From positions 744,001 through 808,000 of the forward strand of contig NZ_AP024895.1 of NCBI RefSeq assembly GCF_024347055.1: DNA of 64,000 nucleotides. Reading direction: 5' to 3'. Origin of the DNA: Vibrio porteresiae DSM 19223. Its GTDB lineage: Bacteria; Pseudomonadota; Gammaproteobacteria; Enterobacterales; Vibrionaceae. Shown in pieces: positions 34,195 to 44,083 of the stretch (the stretch's first letter is position 1; every line of letters starts with the position of its first letter). Made by a program: the position numbers and the translations under genes. The notes beneath the pieces were generated by a model. It was not told the origin of the DNA and did not search any database. It saw only the letters and a list, made by a program, of their open reading frames with translations.

Positions 34195-35403
34195 ATGCGT
34201 AAGTTAACGATTCTTGGTGCAACAGGTTCTATTGGTGCGAGCACATTGAAAGTGGTCGCTGAAAACAAAGAGCAGTTTGAAGTGTTTGCTCTGGCAGCCG
34301 GAAGAAACGTAGCCAAAATGCGCTCGTTATGCGAAACATGGCGACCGACCTACGCAGTTATGGCTACGGCTGACGCTGCTCAAGAATTGCAAGTTGAACT
34401 TAGCAAAGCGAACATCGCAACTGACGTGCTTTATGGTGAAGAGGCCATGTGCCAAGTGGCATCTTGTGCTGAAGTTGACACCGTTATGGCAGCGATCGTG
34501 GGCGCGGCAGGTTTAGTACCTACCATGGCAGCAGTAAAAGCGGGTAAACGTATTTTACTGGCTAACAAAGAAGCCTTGGTAATGTCTGGTCAACTGTTTA
34601 TCGATGCGGTTGAGCAGTATGGCGCTGAACTGTTACCAGTTGATAGCGAACACAATGCGATTTTTCAATGTCTGCCAACTGAAGTTCAAACCAAAATGGG
34701 ACGCTGTGATTTAGCAGGCGCTGGTGTTTCACACATTATTTTGACCGGTTCTGGTGGCCCATTTCGTTATACCGACGTAAGTGAACTTGCTGCGGTGACT
34801 CCAGCACAAGCTATTGCGCATCCTAACTGGTCAATGGGACCTAAAATTTCAGTCGATTCAGCCACTATGATGAATAAGGGCCTTGAGTACATAGAAGCTC
34901 GTTGGTTGTTTAATGCGGCAAAAGATCAGCTTAAAGTGTTGATTCACCCTCAATCAGTGATTCACTCCATGGTGCAATATCTCGATGGTTCGGTAATGGC
35001 GCAGTTGGGTGAGCCTGATATGGCTACACCTATCTCGGTGACAATGAACTATCCAACACGCATTAAAGCCGGCGTTCGTCCGCTTGATTTTACCCAAATC
35101 AGTGAGCTGACCTTTATGGCTCCTGATTTTTCGCGTTACCCATGTTTGAGTTTAGCGATCGATGCTTGTTACCTTGGTCAACATGCGACAACGTCTCTTA
35201 ACGCTGCTAATGAAATGGCAGTGGACGCATTTCTTAAAGGCCATATTCGTTTTACGGACATTGCGCGTATCAATGAAAGCACATTGTCAAAAGTGTGCGC
35301 GACAAATACTTCGTTACATAGCTATGACTTGGAAAGCTTACTTGAGCTAGATACAATGGCTCGCAAACAAGCTAGCCAAATTATAAAAGAGCGTATGTTA
35401 TGA
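34195..35403 (+). CDS. ispC: 1-deoxy-D-xylulose 5-phosphate reductoisomerase
   Basis: The 402-residue NADPH enzyme of the MEP isoprenoid pathway. The nucleotide-binding start is RKLTILGATGSIGASTL. Metal-site residues are in LLPVDSEHNAIFQCL, and the flexible loop is HPNWSMGPKISVDSATMMNKGLE. Also called dxr. The stop overlaps the rseP start by ATGA. Confidence 0.97.
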   Translation: MRKLTILGATGSIGASTLKVVAENKEQFEVFALAAGRNVAKMRSLCETWRPTYAVMATADAAQELQVELSKANIATDVLYGEEAMCQVASCAEVDTVMAAIVGAAGLVPTMAAVKAGKRILLANKEALVMSGQLFIDAVEQYGAELLPVDSEHNAIFQCLPTEVQTKMGRCDLAGAGVSHIILTGSGGPFRYTDVSELAAVTPAQAIAHPNWSMGPKISVDSATMMNKGLEYIEARWLFNAAKDQLKVLIHPQSVIHSMVQYLDGSVMAQLGEPDMATPISVTMNYPTRIKAGVRPLDFTQISELTFMAPDFSRYPCLSLAIDACYLGQHATTSLNAANEMAVDAFLKGHIRFTDIARINESTLSKVCATNTSLHSYDLESLLELDTMARKQASQIIKERML

Positions 35404-36758
35404 CCGGCATAATATGGAATTTATTTGCTTTCATTGTAGCCCTAGGTGTTTTGGTTGCAGTTCATGAATTTGGCCACTTTTGGGTGGCAAGACGCTGCGG
35501 AATCAAAGTCGAAAAGTTTTCCATCGGTTTTGGCAAGTCGCTTTGGCAACGCGTGGGTAAAGATGGTACCCAATACAGCATTGCTGCTATTCCTCTTGGT
35601 GGTTATGTCAAAATGCTCGATGGGCGTGTGGACGACATTCCCGCTGAGCTTCAAGGTCAAGCGTTTGACCAAAAGACCTTATGGCAACGTGCTGCGGTTG
35701 TTGCGGCAGGTCCTGTATTTAACTTCCTTTTCGCTATCATTGCCTACTGGTTAGTGTTCACTATTGGTGTTCCAACCGTAAAGCCAGTGATTGGTGACGT
35801 TTCCTCTTATTCGATTGCTGCAGACGCAGGCCTTGAGTCTGGTATGGAGATTTTGGATGTCTCTGGTACTCGTACGCCGGACTGGGAAAGCGTCAACATG
35901 GAATTGGCGTCGCATATTGGCGATGACAGCTTAACTTTGACCGTCACTTCTCCAGAAGGTGTCGGACTGCAAGAAATAAAAACTTTAAATCTATCTACTT
36001 GGAACTTTGACCCTGAATCAGAGTCTGCTATGGGAGCGCTTGGATTTAAGCCTTTTACTCCTGAGATTTCGATGACGTTAGTGAACGTTGCGAAAGACGG
36101 AGCAGGGGAAAAAGCAGGGCTTAAAGTGGGCGACGAGCTGCAGTTTATGGGTGGACAAAAAATCACTCAATGGCAGCAAGTGGTCAATAGTATTCAGAAT
36201 CATCCTGGCGAACCTATTACGGTAGACGTGTTACGCCAAGGAGAGCCTGTCTCTTTGATTTTAACGCCAGAGCGTAAAGATCTTGGTAAAGGTAAAGTGA
36301 TTGGATTTGCTGGAATTGCTCCTAAAGTCGCAGATTGGCCTTCAGATTATCGATTTGAACTTCAATTTGGTGTATTTGAGTCTTTCAGTAAAGCAGTTGA
36401 TAAAACGGGACAAATCATTGGTTTAACCGTTAGTATGCTTAAAAAACTGCTGGTCGGTGATGTTGGGTTAAATAACCTAAGTGGGCCTATCTCTATTGCG
36501 AAAGGAGCGGGTGCCACTGCCGATTACGGATTGGTGTACTTCTTAGGGTTCTTAGCACTGATCAGTGTGAACCTTGGCATTATTAACCTTGTCCCATTAC
36601 CAATGCTCGATGGAGGACACCTGTTGTTCTTTGCTATTGAAGCTGTGATTCGTCGTCCTGTGCCAGAGAAGGTGCAGGAGATGGGATACCGCATTGGTGG
36701 AGCCATCATTTTCTCTTTAATGGCCGTGGCAATATTTAACGATTTTACTCGCCTGTGA
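35400..36758 (+). CDS. rseP: RseP site-2 intramembrane zinc protease
   Basis: The 452-residue inner-membrane protease makes the second cut in RseA, releasing sigma-E, and clears signal-peptide remnants. Active-site HEFGH lies in the first membrane segment (residues 22-26), and LDGGH in a late one. Two PDZ domains lie between (about 115-310; EKAGLKVGDELQFMGG in the second). It is placed between isoprenoid and outer-membrane assembly genes. Confidence 0.97.
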   Translation: MTGIIWNLFAFIVALGVLVAVHEFGHFWVARRCGIKVEKFSIGFGKSLWQRVGKDGTQYSIAAIPLGGYVKMLDGRVDDIPAELQGQAFDQKTLWQRAAVVAAGPVFNFLFAIIAYWLVFTIGVPTVKPVIGDVSSYSIAADAGLESGMEILDVSGTRTPDWESVNMELASHIGDDSLTLTVTSPEGVGLQEIKTLNLSTWNFDPESESAMGALGFKPFTPEISMTLVNVAKDGAGEKAGLKVGDELQFMGGQKITQWQQVVNSIQNHPGEPITVDVLRQGEPVSLILTPERKDLGKGKVIGFAGIAPKVADWPSDYRFELQFGVFESFSKAVDKTGQIIGLTVSMLKKLLVGDVGLNNLSGPISIAKGAGATADYGLVYFLGFLALISVNLGIINLVPLPMLDGGHLLFFAIEAVIRRPVPEKVQEMGYRIGGAIIFSLMAVAIFNDFTRL

Positions 36759-36805
36759 TTTTAAGCATTGGGCAAGGGTTGTAGTAAGGAATAACTCATA
36801 GAACT

Positions 36806-39217
36806 ATGGCGATGAAAAAGATCCTCCTCGCGACAATGCTCGCAACAAGCGTGTCAGCGAACGGTGCCGAAAACTTTGTTGTAAAGGATATCCAGATTGA
36901 AGGTTTACAGCGTGTAGCACTGGGTGCCGCGTTGTTGAAAATGCCTGTCCGTGTTGGAGATACCGTAGACTCACAAGATATCGCAGACATTATTCAGTCA
37001 TTGTATGCCTCTGGTAACTTTGAAAATGTCAAAGTAATGCGCGATGGTTCTGCTTTAGTCGTTCAAGTGAAAGAGCGTCCTACGATTGCTAGTGTTTCTT
37101 TTTCTGGCAATAAAGCGATTAAAGAAGAGCAACTCAAGCAAAACCTAGATGCGTCTAATATTCGCGTAGGTGAAGCCTTAGATCGTACTAAGCTCACTAA
37201 CATCGAAAAAGGCTTAGAAGATTTCTACTACAGCGTGGGTAAATATAACGCGACAGTAAAAGCGGTTGTGACCCCTTTACCGCGTAACCGTGCTGACCTG
37301 AAATTTGTCTTCACTGAAGGTGTTTCCGCCAAAATCAAACAGATCAACTTTATCGGTAACCATGTGTTTAGTGATAAAGACCTGCTGAGTAAATTTGATT
37401 TAAATGCCGACGTTTCTTGGTGGAACTTCCTCTCTAGCGACAAATATCAAAAACAAGTACTGGCTGGCGATTTAGAAAAGCTGAAAACTTTTTATCTGGA
37501 CCGTGGCTACCTGAAATTCAAAGTGGAATCGACGGAAGTCTCTATCTCTCCAGATAAGAAAGGGGTTTATATAACTCTGAATATCAACGAAGGTAAACCG
37601 TATACGGTGAAATCTGTTGATTTTAAAGGTGATTTACTTGGCAAAGAAGATGAGTTTAAAGCGCTAGTTGATTTCGATATGGGCAGTACCTACAAAGGTT
37701 CTGCTGTGACTGCGTTAGAAGAGAACGTGAAAAAAGTACTGGGTGAGGCGGGTTATGCGTATCCTCAAGTGCGTACCGTTCCAACTTTCGATGACGAAAA
37801 ACAAGAAGTGTCTTTGACGGTACAAATTGACCCAGGCAAGCGTATGTATGTACGCGATATTCGCTTTATGGGTAACACGGTAACGAAAGATGAAGTGTTG
37901 CGTCGTGAAATGCGCCAAATGGAAGGTAGCTGGCTTAACTCTAAATCAGTTGAGTTGGGTAAAACTCGTCTAAACCGTCTTGGCTTCTTCGAAACCGTCG
38001 ATGTTCAAACTGAGCGCGTTCCTGGCACCGATGACCAAGTTGACGTGGTCTACAAGGTAAAAGAAGCCAACTCAGGTAGCATTAACTTTGGTGTCGGTTA
38101 CGGTACTGAATCTGGTGTGAGCTTCCAAGTTGGTTTAACGCAAGATAACTTCTTGGGTAGTGGTAACCGAGTTAGTATCAGTGCCACAACCAATGATTAC
38201 CAACAAAACATTACTCTGGAATACAAAGACCCATACTGGACCTTAGATGGTGTGAGTTTGGGTGGTAAAGTCTTCCTGAATAAATTTGAAGCATCTGATG
38301 CGGGCATCGTCGACTACGACAACACCAGCTATGGTGTGAACTTTACATGGGGCTTCCCGTTTGACGAACTGAATCGTTTTGAGTTCGGCGTTGGGTATAC
38401 TCACAGTAAAATCGGTAACTTGAAACCTTATCTGCAAGTTGAACAGTTCCTTAAAGCACAATCAGGTAACCTGAATTCCGACGGTAGTTTGGAAACGGAT
38501 GATTACGATGTGAGTGTGGCTTGGACACGTAATAACCTTAACAAAGGTTACTTCCCAACCGCGGGTAACTACCAACGTGCATACTATGATATGACCGTTC
38601 CTGGTTCAGATGCCTTGTACTTCAAGATGCAATATGATGTGCGTCAGTACATTCCTCTGACCAAAAAAGAAGATTTCACCCTATTGCTACGTGGTCGTCT
38701 AGGCTATGGTAACGGCTACGGCCAAACGGATGGCCAAGATAACCTCTATCCATTCTATGAAAACTTCTATGCTGGTGGTTTCTCTACACTGCGCGGATTT
38801 AGCTCTAACACGGCGGGTCCAAAAGCGGTGTACCGTAGTTATGCCGACTCAAACAACGGTACCGATATTGCAACAGATGAATCTGTTGGTGGTAACGCAA
38901 CTTGGCTAGCAAGTGCTGAGTTGATTGTACCTACACCATTTGCGTCGGAAGAGGTACAAAGCCAAATTCGAACCAGTGTCTTCTTCGATATGGCGAGTGT
39001 TTGGGATACCGAATTCCACTATAATGGTGACGTTTCATATGGCGATAAGTATTATTATGACTACTCAGACCCAATGAACTACCGTTCATCTTACGGTATG
39101 GCGTTACAGTGGATGTCACCAATGGGACCTTTGGTCTTCTCGGTAGCGAAACCTGTTAAAAAATATGAAGGTGATGACGAAGAATTCTTTACCTTTACCA
39201 TCGGGAAAACCTTTTAA
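36806..39217 (+). CDS. bamA: Outer membrane protein assembly factor BamA
   Basis: The 803-residue core of the machine that inserts beta-barrels into the outer membrane. It has a signal peptide (to about residue 20), five POTRA domains (about 22-420) and a C-terminal barrel with the lid-lock motif LRGFSSNTAG and terminal aromatic ...GKTF. The start MAMKKILLAT is preferred although AGGA is about 15 nt away; a second ATG lies two codons later. Confidence 0.97.
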   Translation: MAMKKILLATMLATSVSANGAENFVVKDIQIEGLQRVALGAALLKMPVRVGDTVDSQDIADIIQSLYASGNFENVKVMRDGSALVVQVKERPTIASVSFSGNKAIKEEQLKQNLDASNIRVGEALDRTKLTNIEKGLEDFYYSVGKYNATVKAVVTPLPRNRADLKFVFTEGVSAKIKQINFIGNHVFSDKDLLSKFDLNADVSWWNFLSSDKYQKQVLAGDLEKLKTFYLDRGYLKFKVESTEVSISPDKKGVYITLNINEGKPYTVKSVDFKGDLLGKEDEFKALVDFDMGSTYKGSAVTALEENVKKVLGEAGYAYPQVRTVPTFDDEKQEVSLTVQIDPGKRMYVRDIRFMGNTVTKDEVLRREMRQMEGSWLNSKSVELGKTRLNRLGFFETVDVQTERVPGTDDQVDVVYKVKEANSGSINFGVGYGTESGVSFQVGLTQDNFLGSGNRVSISATTNDYQQNITLEYKDPYWTLDGVSLGGKVFLNKFEASDAGIVDYDNTSYGVNFTWGFPFDELNRFEFGVGYTHSKIGNLKPYLQVEQFLKAQSGNLNSDGSLETDDYDVSVAWTRNNLNKGYFPTAGNYQRAYYDMTVPGSDALYFKMQYDVRQYIPLTKKEDFTLLLRGRLGYGNGYGQTDGQDNLYPFYENFYAGGFSTLRGFSSNTAGPKAVYRSYADSNNGTDIATDESVGGNATWLASAELIVPTPFASEEVQSQIRTSVFFDMASVWDTEFHYNGDVSYGDKYYYDYSDPMNYRSSYGMALQWMSPMGPLVFSVAKPVKKYEGDDEEFFTFTIGKTF

Positions 39218-39231
39218 TATAGGACTATATT

Positions 39232-39741
39232 TTGAAAAGTATCTTCAAAGCGGCTGGTGTCAGCCTTGTTATTCTTAGCTCATCATTTTTTGCCAATGCA
39301 GCACAAGCAGCTCAAAAAGTAGGCTTTATTAATACAGCCCAAGTTTTTCAGGCGCTTCCTCAACGTGAAGTGGTACTTCAAAAACTTCAATCTGAGTTTA
39401 AAGACAAAGCGGATGAGCTAAAAAGCATTCAAGAACAAGCTAAAGACAAAATGGAAAAGCTAAAACGTGATTCTTCTCTTATGAGCCAAGATGACGTTGA
39501 GAAGCTACGTATTGAAATTGGTCAACTTGAAAGCAAATACAAGATCAAAGCTCAAGCGTTAGATCAAGCATCAAAACGCCGTGAAGCAGAAGAAAAACAG
39601 AAACTATTCCAAATCATTCAGGATGCTGTGAAGAAAGTGGCTGAGAAAGACGGCTATGACATGATCGTTGATGCTGGTGCTCTGCAGTACGCGAAGCCTC
39701 AATACAACATCTCTGAAGAAGTGATTAAATCTATTAAGTAA
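39232..39741 (+). CDS. skp: Periplasmic chaperone Skp (OmpH)
   Basis: The 169-residue chaperone holds unfolded outer-membrane proteins on their way to BamA. It has a signal peptide (cleavage near ANAAQA) and a long coiled-coil arm (about residues 45-130: KLQSEFKDKADELKSIQEQ). The start is TTG at 39232 with AGGA 8 nt upstream. Confidence 0.95.
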   Translation: MKSIFKAAGVSLVILSSSFFANAAQAAQKVGFINTAQVFQALPQREVVLQKLQSEFKDKADELKSIQEQAKDKMEKLKRDSSLMSQDDVEKLRIEIGQLESKYKIKAQALDQASKRREAEEKQKLFQIIQDAVKKVAEKDGYDMIVDAGALQYAKPQYNISEEVIKSIK

Positions 39742-39749
39742 TTGTTATT

Positions 39750-40781
39750 ATGACCACACTAACTTTAGCCGAATTGGCAAAAATTACCGGGGGTGAGCTG
39801 TTTGGCGATCACTCTGCGGTTGTGACAGCTGTAGCACCTATGGACAAAGCGCAAGAGGGGCATGTGACCTTCTTGTCTAATCCTAAATACAGTAAACACC
39901 TTGCAGCATGTAAAGCAACGGTCATCATGGTAAAAGCGTCTGAGCGTGAACTTTGTCCGGCCAATGCATTGGTGGTGGCAGACCCTTACGTTGCTTTTGC
40001 CCGCGTAACTCAAGCGCTAGATACGACACCTGCTCCTGCGGTGGAAATTGCGCCATCAGCGGTTATCGCTAAGGATGCTAAGTTAGGTAAAAATGTTGCG
40101 GTTGGCGCAAATGCAGTGATTGAATCTGGCGTTGAGCTAGGTGATAACGCGGTGATTGGCGCTGGTTGCTTCATTGGTAAGAACGCAAAAATTGGTCAAA
40201 ACACCAAGTTGTGGGCAAACGTATCGGTTTACCACAACGTGGTGATTGGTGATCACTGTCTGGTTCAATCAGGCACGGTTATCGGTTCTGACGGTTTCGG
40301 TTACGCAAACGAAAAAGGTGAGTGGATCAAGATTCCTCAACTTGGTTCTGTGCGTATTGGCAATCGTGTTGAGATTGGTGCATGTACTACGATTGACCGT
40401 GGCGCACTAGACGACACGGTTATCGAAGATAACGTCATTATCGATAACCAACTGCAAATCGCCCATAACGTGCACATCGGATATGGTACAGCGATGGCAG
40501 GTGGTACTATCATCGCCGGCAGTACCACCATAGGTAAGTACTGTATTATTGGCGGAGCATCGGTCATTAATGGCCATATCGAAATTGCTGATGGTGTCAC
40601 CATCACCGGTATGGGCATGGTAATGCGCAGCATTACTGAGAAAGGTGTTTACTCTTCTGGTATCCCGCTACAGACGAATAAAGAATGGCGTAAAACCGCA
40701 ACACGTGTTCATCGTATTGAAGAGATGAATAAGCGTTTGAAAGCGGTAGAAAAGCTGCTTGAACAAAAAAACGACGCTTAG
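39750..40781 (+). CDS. lpxD: UDP-3-O-(3-hydroxyacyl)glucosamine N-acyltransferase
   Basis: The 343-residue third enzyme of lipid A synthesis. An N-terminal uridine-binding domain (TLAELAKITGGELFGD) is followed by a left-handed beta-helix of hexapeptide repeats (IAKDAKLGKNVAVGANAVI onward) with the catalytic His region QIAHNVHIGYGTAMAGG, and a C-terminal helix. Confidence 0.97.
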   Translation: MTTLTLAELAKITGGELFGDHSAVVTAVAPMDKAQEGHVTFLSNPKYSKHLAACKATVIMVKASERELCPANALVVADPYVAFARVTQALDTTPAPAVEIAPSAVIAKDAKLGKNVAVGANAVIESGVELGDNAVIGAGCFIGKNAKIGQNTKLWANVSVYHNVVIGDHCLVQSGTVIGSDGFGYANEKGEWIKIPQLGSVRIGNRVEIGACTTIDRGALDDTVIEDNVIIDNQLQIAHNVHIGYGTAMAGGTIIAGSTTIGKYCIIGGASVINGHIEIADGVTITGMGMVMRSITEKGVYSSGIPLQTNKEWRKTATRVHRIEEMNKRLKAVEKLLEQKNDA

Positions 40782-40796
40782 TTCGGTTTTTTGTCA

Positions 40797-40827
40797 AAAA
40801 GGCTCGCATGCTGCGAGTCTTTTTCGT
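40797..40827 (+). terminator. Terminator after lpxD
   Basis: Stem GGCTCGCA/TGCGAGTC with a short loop, flanked by A- and T-runs. A -10-like TATAAT at 40829-40834 directly follows it and could restart transcription for fabZ. Confidence 0.7.
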
Positions 40828-40879
40828 CTATAATGCCCGCAGTTTAATTTAATCTGTATTTTTGAATAGGAATATGACT

Positions 40880-41332
40880 TTGACTACTGAAAAGAAAACG
40901 ATGAATATCACTGAAATTCAGGCGCTTCTTCCTCATCGCTACCCATTTTTGTTGATTGATCGCGTTACGGATTTTGAAGAAGGTAAGTATCTGATTGGTC
41001 TGAAAAACGTTTCAGTGAATGAGCCTCAGTTTACTGGTCATTTCCCTCAACTTCCTGTATTTCCAGGCGTATTGATCCTTGAAGCTATGGCTCAAGCAAC
41101 AGGTCTGCTTGCATTCAAAACTTTTGGTGCACCAAAAGAGAATGAACTGTATTACTTTGCTAGTATTGATAATGCTAAATTCCGTAAGCCAGTGACCCCA
41201 GGTGATCAACTGATCATCGAAGTGGAATTTTTGAAAGAGCGCCGTGGTATTGCGCTATTCAATGGTACGGCAAAAGTAGACGGTGAAGTTGTGTGTTCAG
41301 CTGAACTGAAATGTGCACGTCGAGAGTTTTAA
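40880..41332 (+). CDS. fabZ: 3-hydroxyacyl-[acyl-carrier-protein] dehydratase FabZ
   Basis: The 150-residue hot-dog enzyme dehydrates 3-hydroxyacyl-ACP in fatty-acid synthesis. LLPHRYPFLLIDRV holds the catalytic His, and FPGVLILEAMAQATG the catalytic Glu. Starts at 40862 (TTG), 40874 (ATG) and 40880 (TTG) are in frame. I chose TTG 40880: AGGAAT is 9 nt upstream, and MTTEKKTMNITEI aligns with the E. coli FabZ N-terminus, which also uses TTG. Confidence 0.95.
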   Translation: MTTEKKTMNITEIQALLPHRYPFLLIDRVTDFEEGKYLIGLKNVSVNEPQFTGHFPQLPVFPGVLILEAMAQATGLLAFKTFGAPKENELYYFASIDNAKFRKPVTPGDQLIIEVEFLKERRGIALFNGTAKVDGEVVCSAELKCARREF

Positions 41333-41333
41333 T

Positions 41334-42122
41334 ATGATCCATGAAACCGCTCAAATCCATCCATCTGCGGTGGTAGAAGAGGGTGCCGTAATTGGTGCCA
41401 ACGTAAAAATTGGTCCATTTTGTTACGTAGACAGCAAAGTTGAAATTGGCGAAGGCACTCAACTGATGTCGCACGTGGTGGTAAAAGGACCAACTAAAAT
41501 TGGTAAAGATAACCGTATCTTCCAATTTGCTTCCATTGGTGAAGAGTGTCAGGACCTGAAATACAAAGGTGAAGATACTCAACTGATCATTGGTGATCGT
41601 AATACCATTCGTGAAAGTGTGACAATGCACCGTGGCACTGTTCAAGATCACGGTATCACTCAAGTTGGCAGCGATAACTTGTTTATGATCAACGCACACG
41701 TTGCACATGACTGTGTTGTCGGTAACCGTTGTATTTTTGCTAACAACGCGACACTGGCTGGTCACGTTACGATTGAAGACAACGCGATTGTTGGCGGTAT
41801 GTCTGCCATTCACCAGTTCTGTAAAGTAGGCGCTCATGCGATGCTTGGCGGCGGTTCAATTGTGGTTCAAGACGTTCCTCCTTACGTGATGGCACAAGGT
41901 AACCACTGTGCGCCGTTCGGTATTAATATCGAAGGCTTGAAACGTCGTGGTTTCGAAAAAGCAGAAATCCACGCGATTCGCCGCGCATACAAAGCGATCT
42001 ATCGCGCTGGTATTACTTTGGAAGAAGCGAAAGCGGAAATTGCCAAAGATGCAAGCGAATTCCCAGTCGTACAGCGTTTCTTGGACTTCCTTGAAGATTC
42101 AAAACGCGGCATCATTCGTTAA
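41334..42122 (+). CDS. lpxA: UDP-N-acetylglucosamine O-acyltransferase
   Basis: The 262-residue first enzyme of lipid A synthesis. The hexapeptide-repeat beta-helix begins at once (MIHETAQIHPSAVVEEGAVIG). NAHVAHDCVVGN carries the catalytic His, and the helical C-terminus is GFEKAEIHAIRRAYKAIYR. It starts one base after the fabZ stop. FabZ and LpxA compete for the same hydroxyacyl-ACP pool. Confidence 0.97.
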   Translation: MIHETAQIHPSAVVEEGAVIGANVKIGPFCYVDSKVEIGEGTQLMSHVVVKGPTKIGKDNRIFQFASIGEECQDLKYKGEDTQLIIGDRNTIRESVTMHRGTVQDHGITQVGSDNLFMINAHVAHDCVVGNRCIFANNATLAGHVTIEDNAIVGGMSAIHQFCKVGAHAMLGGGSIVVQDVPPYVMAQGNHCAPFGINIEGLKRRGFEKAEIHAIRRAYKAIYRAGITLEEAKAEIAKDASEFPVVQRFLDFLEDSKRGIIR

Positions 42123-42145
42123 TTTTTGCCAAAGTTAATGAAGCA

Positions 42146-42178
42146 AGAGATCGCTATTTTCGGGTAGCGATCTTTTCC
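42146..42178 (+). terminator. Terminator-like hairpin between lpxA and lpxB
   Basis: Stem AGATCGCTA/TAGCGATCT with an 8 nt loop, then TTT. It may only reduce read-through. Confidence 0.65.
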
Positions 42179-42252
42179 ATTTTTATGGAATGTCACTTTA
42201 CGAAGTGCTTTTCCATAAAATCGGACAGAGCATTGATCAAGAGGATAAAAAC

Positions 42253-43395
42253 GTGGAGAGACCACTGCGTATCGGTATTGTCGCCGGTGAGTTATCTGGA
42301 GATACGTTAGGCGAGGGATTCATTCAAGCGGTAAAAGCGCGTTATCCTAATGCTGAATTTGTCGGTATTGGCGGCCCTAAAATGATCTCCCAAGGATGCC
42401 AATCTCTTTTCGATATGGAAGAGTTGGCTGTCATGGGCTTGGTTGAAGTGTTAGGTCGTTTACCACGCCTCTTAAAAGTGAAAGCTGAACTCGTTCGCTA
42501 TTTTACCCAAAATCCTCCTGATGTGTTTGTCGGCATTGATGCGCCAGATTTTAACTTGCGCCTTGAACTCGATCTCAAACAGGCGGGGATTAAAACTGTT
42601 CATTACGTCAGTCCATCGGTTTGGGCATGGCGTCAAAAGCGCATCTATAAAATTGCCGCAGCGACGAATTTGGTGCTCGCCTTTTTGCCCTTTGAAAAAG
42701 AATTTTACGATCGCTTCAATGTGCCTTGTGAATTTATCGGCCATACCTTGGCTGATGCCATTCCTTTTCATACCGATAAACAGCAAGCACGCCAACTGCT
42801 CGGCTTAGCGCAAGATAAACAATGGCTGGCTGTTCTACCTGGGAGCCGCGGCGGTGAGATGAAAAAATTGGCGGAGCCATTTATTCGTACTTGCCAGCGT
42901 TTACGTGCAACGCACCCTGAATTGCAATTTGTGGTGGCACTGGTTAACGCTAAGCGACGAGCTGAGTTTGAAGAAATTCGTCAGCAAGTGGCTCCTGAAC
43001 TTGAATTTACCCTAGTGGATGACACGGCGCGTAATGTGATTGCTGCATCCGACGCGGTGATGCTCGCGTCAGGTACTGTCGCGCTTGAGTGTATGTTGCT
43101 GAAACGTCCGATGGTAGTGGGTTATCGCGTGAATGGGTTTACCGCATTTCTTGCCAAACGCTTATTGAAGACTAAGTATGTCTCTTTACCCAATATTTTG
43201 GCGGACCAACTATTGGTGAAAGAGCTTTTGCAAGACGATTGCACCGTCGATAATCTGTACGCAGAAGTGTGCCGTTTACTGGATGAAGACAACCAGCCTA
43301 TGCTGGATAAGTTTGATGAAATGCACCATTGGATTCGCAAAGACGCTGATGTTCAAGCGGCGAATGCAGTGCTCAAGTTAGTAGAGAATGCGTAA
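42253..43395 (+). CDS. lpxB: Lipid-A-disaccharide synthase
   Basis: The 380-residue glycosyltransferase joins lipid X and its UDP form. Marks are RIGIVAGELSGDTLGEGF at the N-terminus, FVGIDAPDFNL, YVSPSVWAWRQKR and LPGSRGGEMKKL. The frame opens at 42190, but GTG at 42253 with GAGG 8 nt upstream gives the normal length (E. coli 382). Confidence 0.95.
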   Translation: MERPLRIGIVAGELSGDTLGEGFIQAVKARYPNAEFVGIGGPKMISQGCQSLFDMEELAVMGLVEVLGRLPRLLKVKAELVRYFTQNPPDVFVGIDAPDFNLRLELDLKQAGIKTVHYVSPSVWAWRQKRIYKIAAATNLVLAFLPFEKEFYDRFNVPCEFIGHTLADAIPFHTDKQQARQLLGLAQDKQWLAVLPGSRGGEMKKLAEPFIRTCQRLRATHPELQFVVALVNAKRRAEFEEIRQQVAPELEFTLVDDTARNVIAASDAVMLASGTVALECMLLKRPMVVGYRVNGFTAFLAKRLLKTKYVSLPNILADQLLVKELLQDDCTVDNLYAEVCRLLDEDNQPMLDKFDEMHHWIRKDADVQAANAVLKLVENA

Positions 43396-43396
43396 C

Positions 43397-44014
43397 ATGG
43401 CGAAAGCTCCTGTAAAAGAATTACCTCCATTTGAGATTCCCACTGGCTATGCATTGATTGCCGGTGTTGATGAAGTCGGTCGTGGCCCACTAGTGGGTGA
43501 TGTTGTGACTGCTGCTGTGATTTTGGATCCGAATAATCCGATTGAAGGATTAAATGACTCTAAGAAATTGTCAGAGAAGAAACGTCTGGCACTTTTCCCT
43601 GAGATCCAAGAAAAAGCGTTAGCTTGGGCGGTAGGTCGTTGTTCGCCACAAGAGATCGATGAACTGAATATTTTTCAAGCGACGATGGTGGCGATGCAGC
43701 GCGCTGTGGCTGGTTTAAAGATTCAGCCCGATTTGGTGCTGGTTGACGGTAATAAAACACCTGCTTTACCAATGGACGCCCAAGCCGTCGTGAAAGGGGA
43801 TATGCGCGTGGCACAAATCAGTGCTGCCTCGATCATTGCGAAAGTTATCCGTGACCACGAGATGGAAGAGTTGGATAAAGCGTATCCGCAGTTTGGCTTT
43901 GCCCAACATAAAGGTTATCCGACTAAAGCGCATTTTGAAGCGATTGAAAAACATGGTGTGATTGACCAACACCGTAAAAGTTTTGGTCCAGTGAAACGCG
44001 CACTCGGTTTATGA
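43397..44014 (+). CDS. rnhB: Ribonuclease HII
   Basis: The 205-residue enzyme nicks at ribonucleotides in DNA. Catalytic acids are in LIAGVDEVGRGPLVG (Asp-Glu pair), LVDGNKTPALP and AASIIAKVIRDHEM. ATG 43397 lies just past the lpxB stop; another in-frame ATG at 43388 overlaps it. Position between lpxB and dnaE is conserved. Confidence 0.96.
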   Translation: MAKAPVKELPPFEIPTGYALIAGVDEVGRGPLVGDVVTAAVILDPNNPIEGLNDSKKLSEKKRLALFPEIQEKALAWAVGRCSPQEIDELNIFQATMVAMQRAVAGLKIQPDLVLVDGNKTPALPMDAQAVVKGDMRVAQISAASIIAKVIRDHEMEELDKAYPQFGFAQHKGYPTKAHFEAIEKHGVIDQHRKSFGPVKRALGL

Positions 44015-44021
44015 TTTTGAC

Positions 44022-44049
44022 CTCATCAGGGGAACGTTCTCCTGATGAG
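44022..44049 (+). promoter_or_regulatory. Hairpin before dnaE
   Basis: Perfect 9 bp stem CTCATCAGG/CCTGATGAG with a 10 nt loop and no T-run. It may stabilise or process the mRNA. Confidence 0.4.
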
Positions 44050-44083
44050 CAATTTGAACACAAGGTAACTAGGATAGAATTGA

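Noticed and set aside
41259..41837. Minus-strand open frame of 192 codons
   Set aside because: It is antisense to fabZ and lpxA, both certain genes. The length is a by-product of their codon use.
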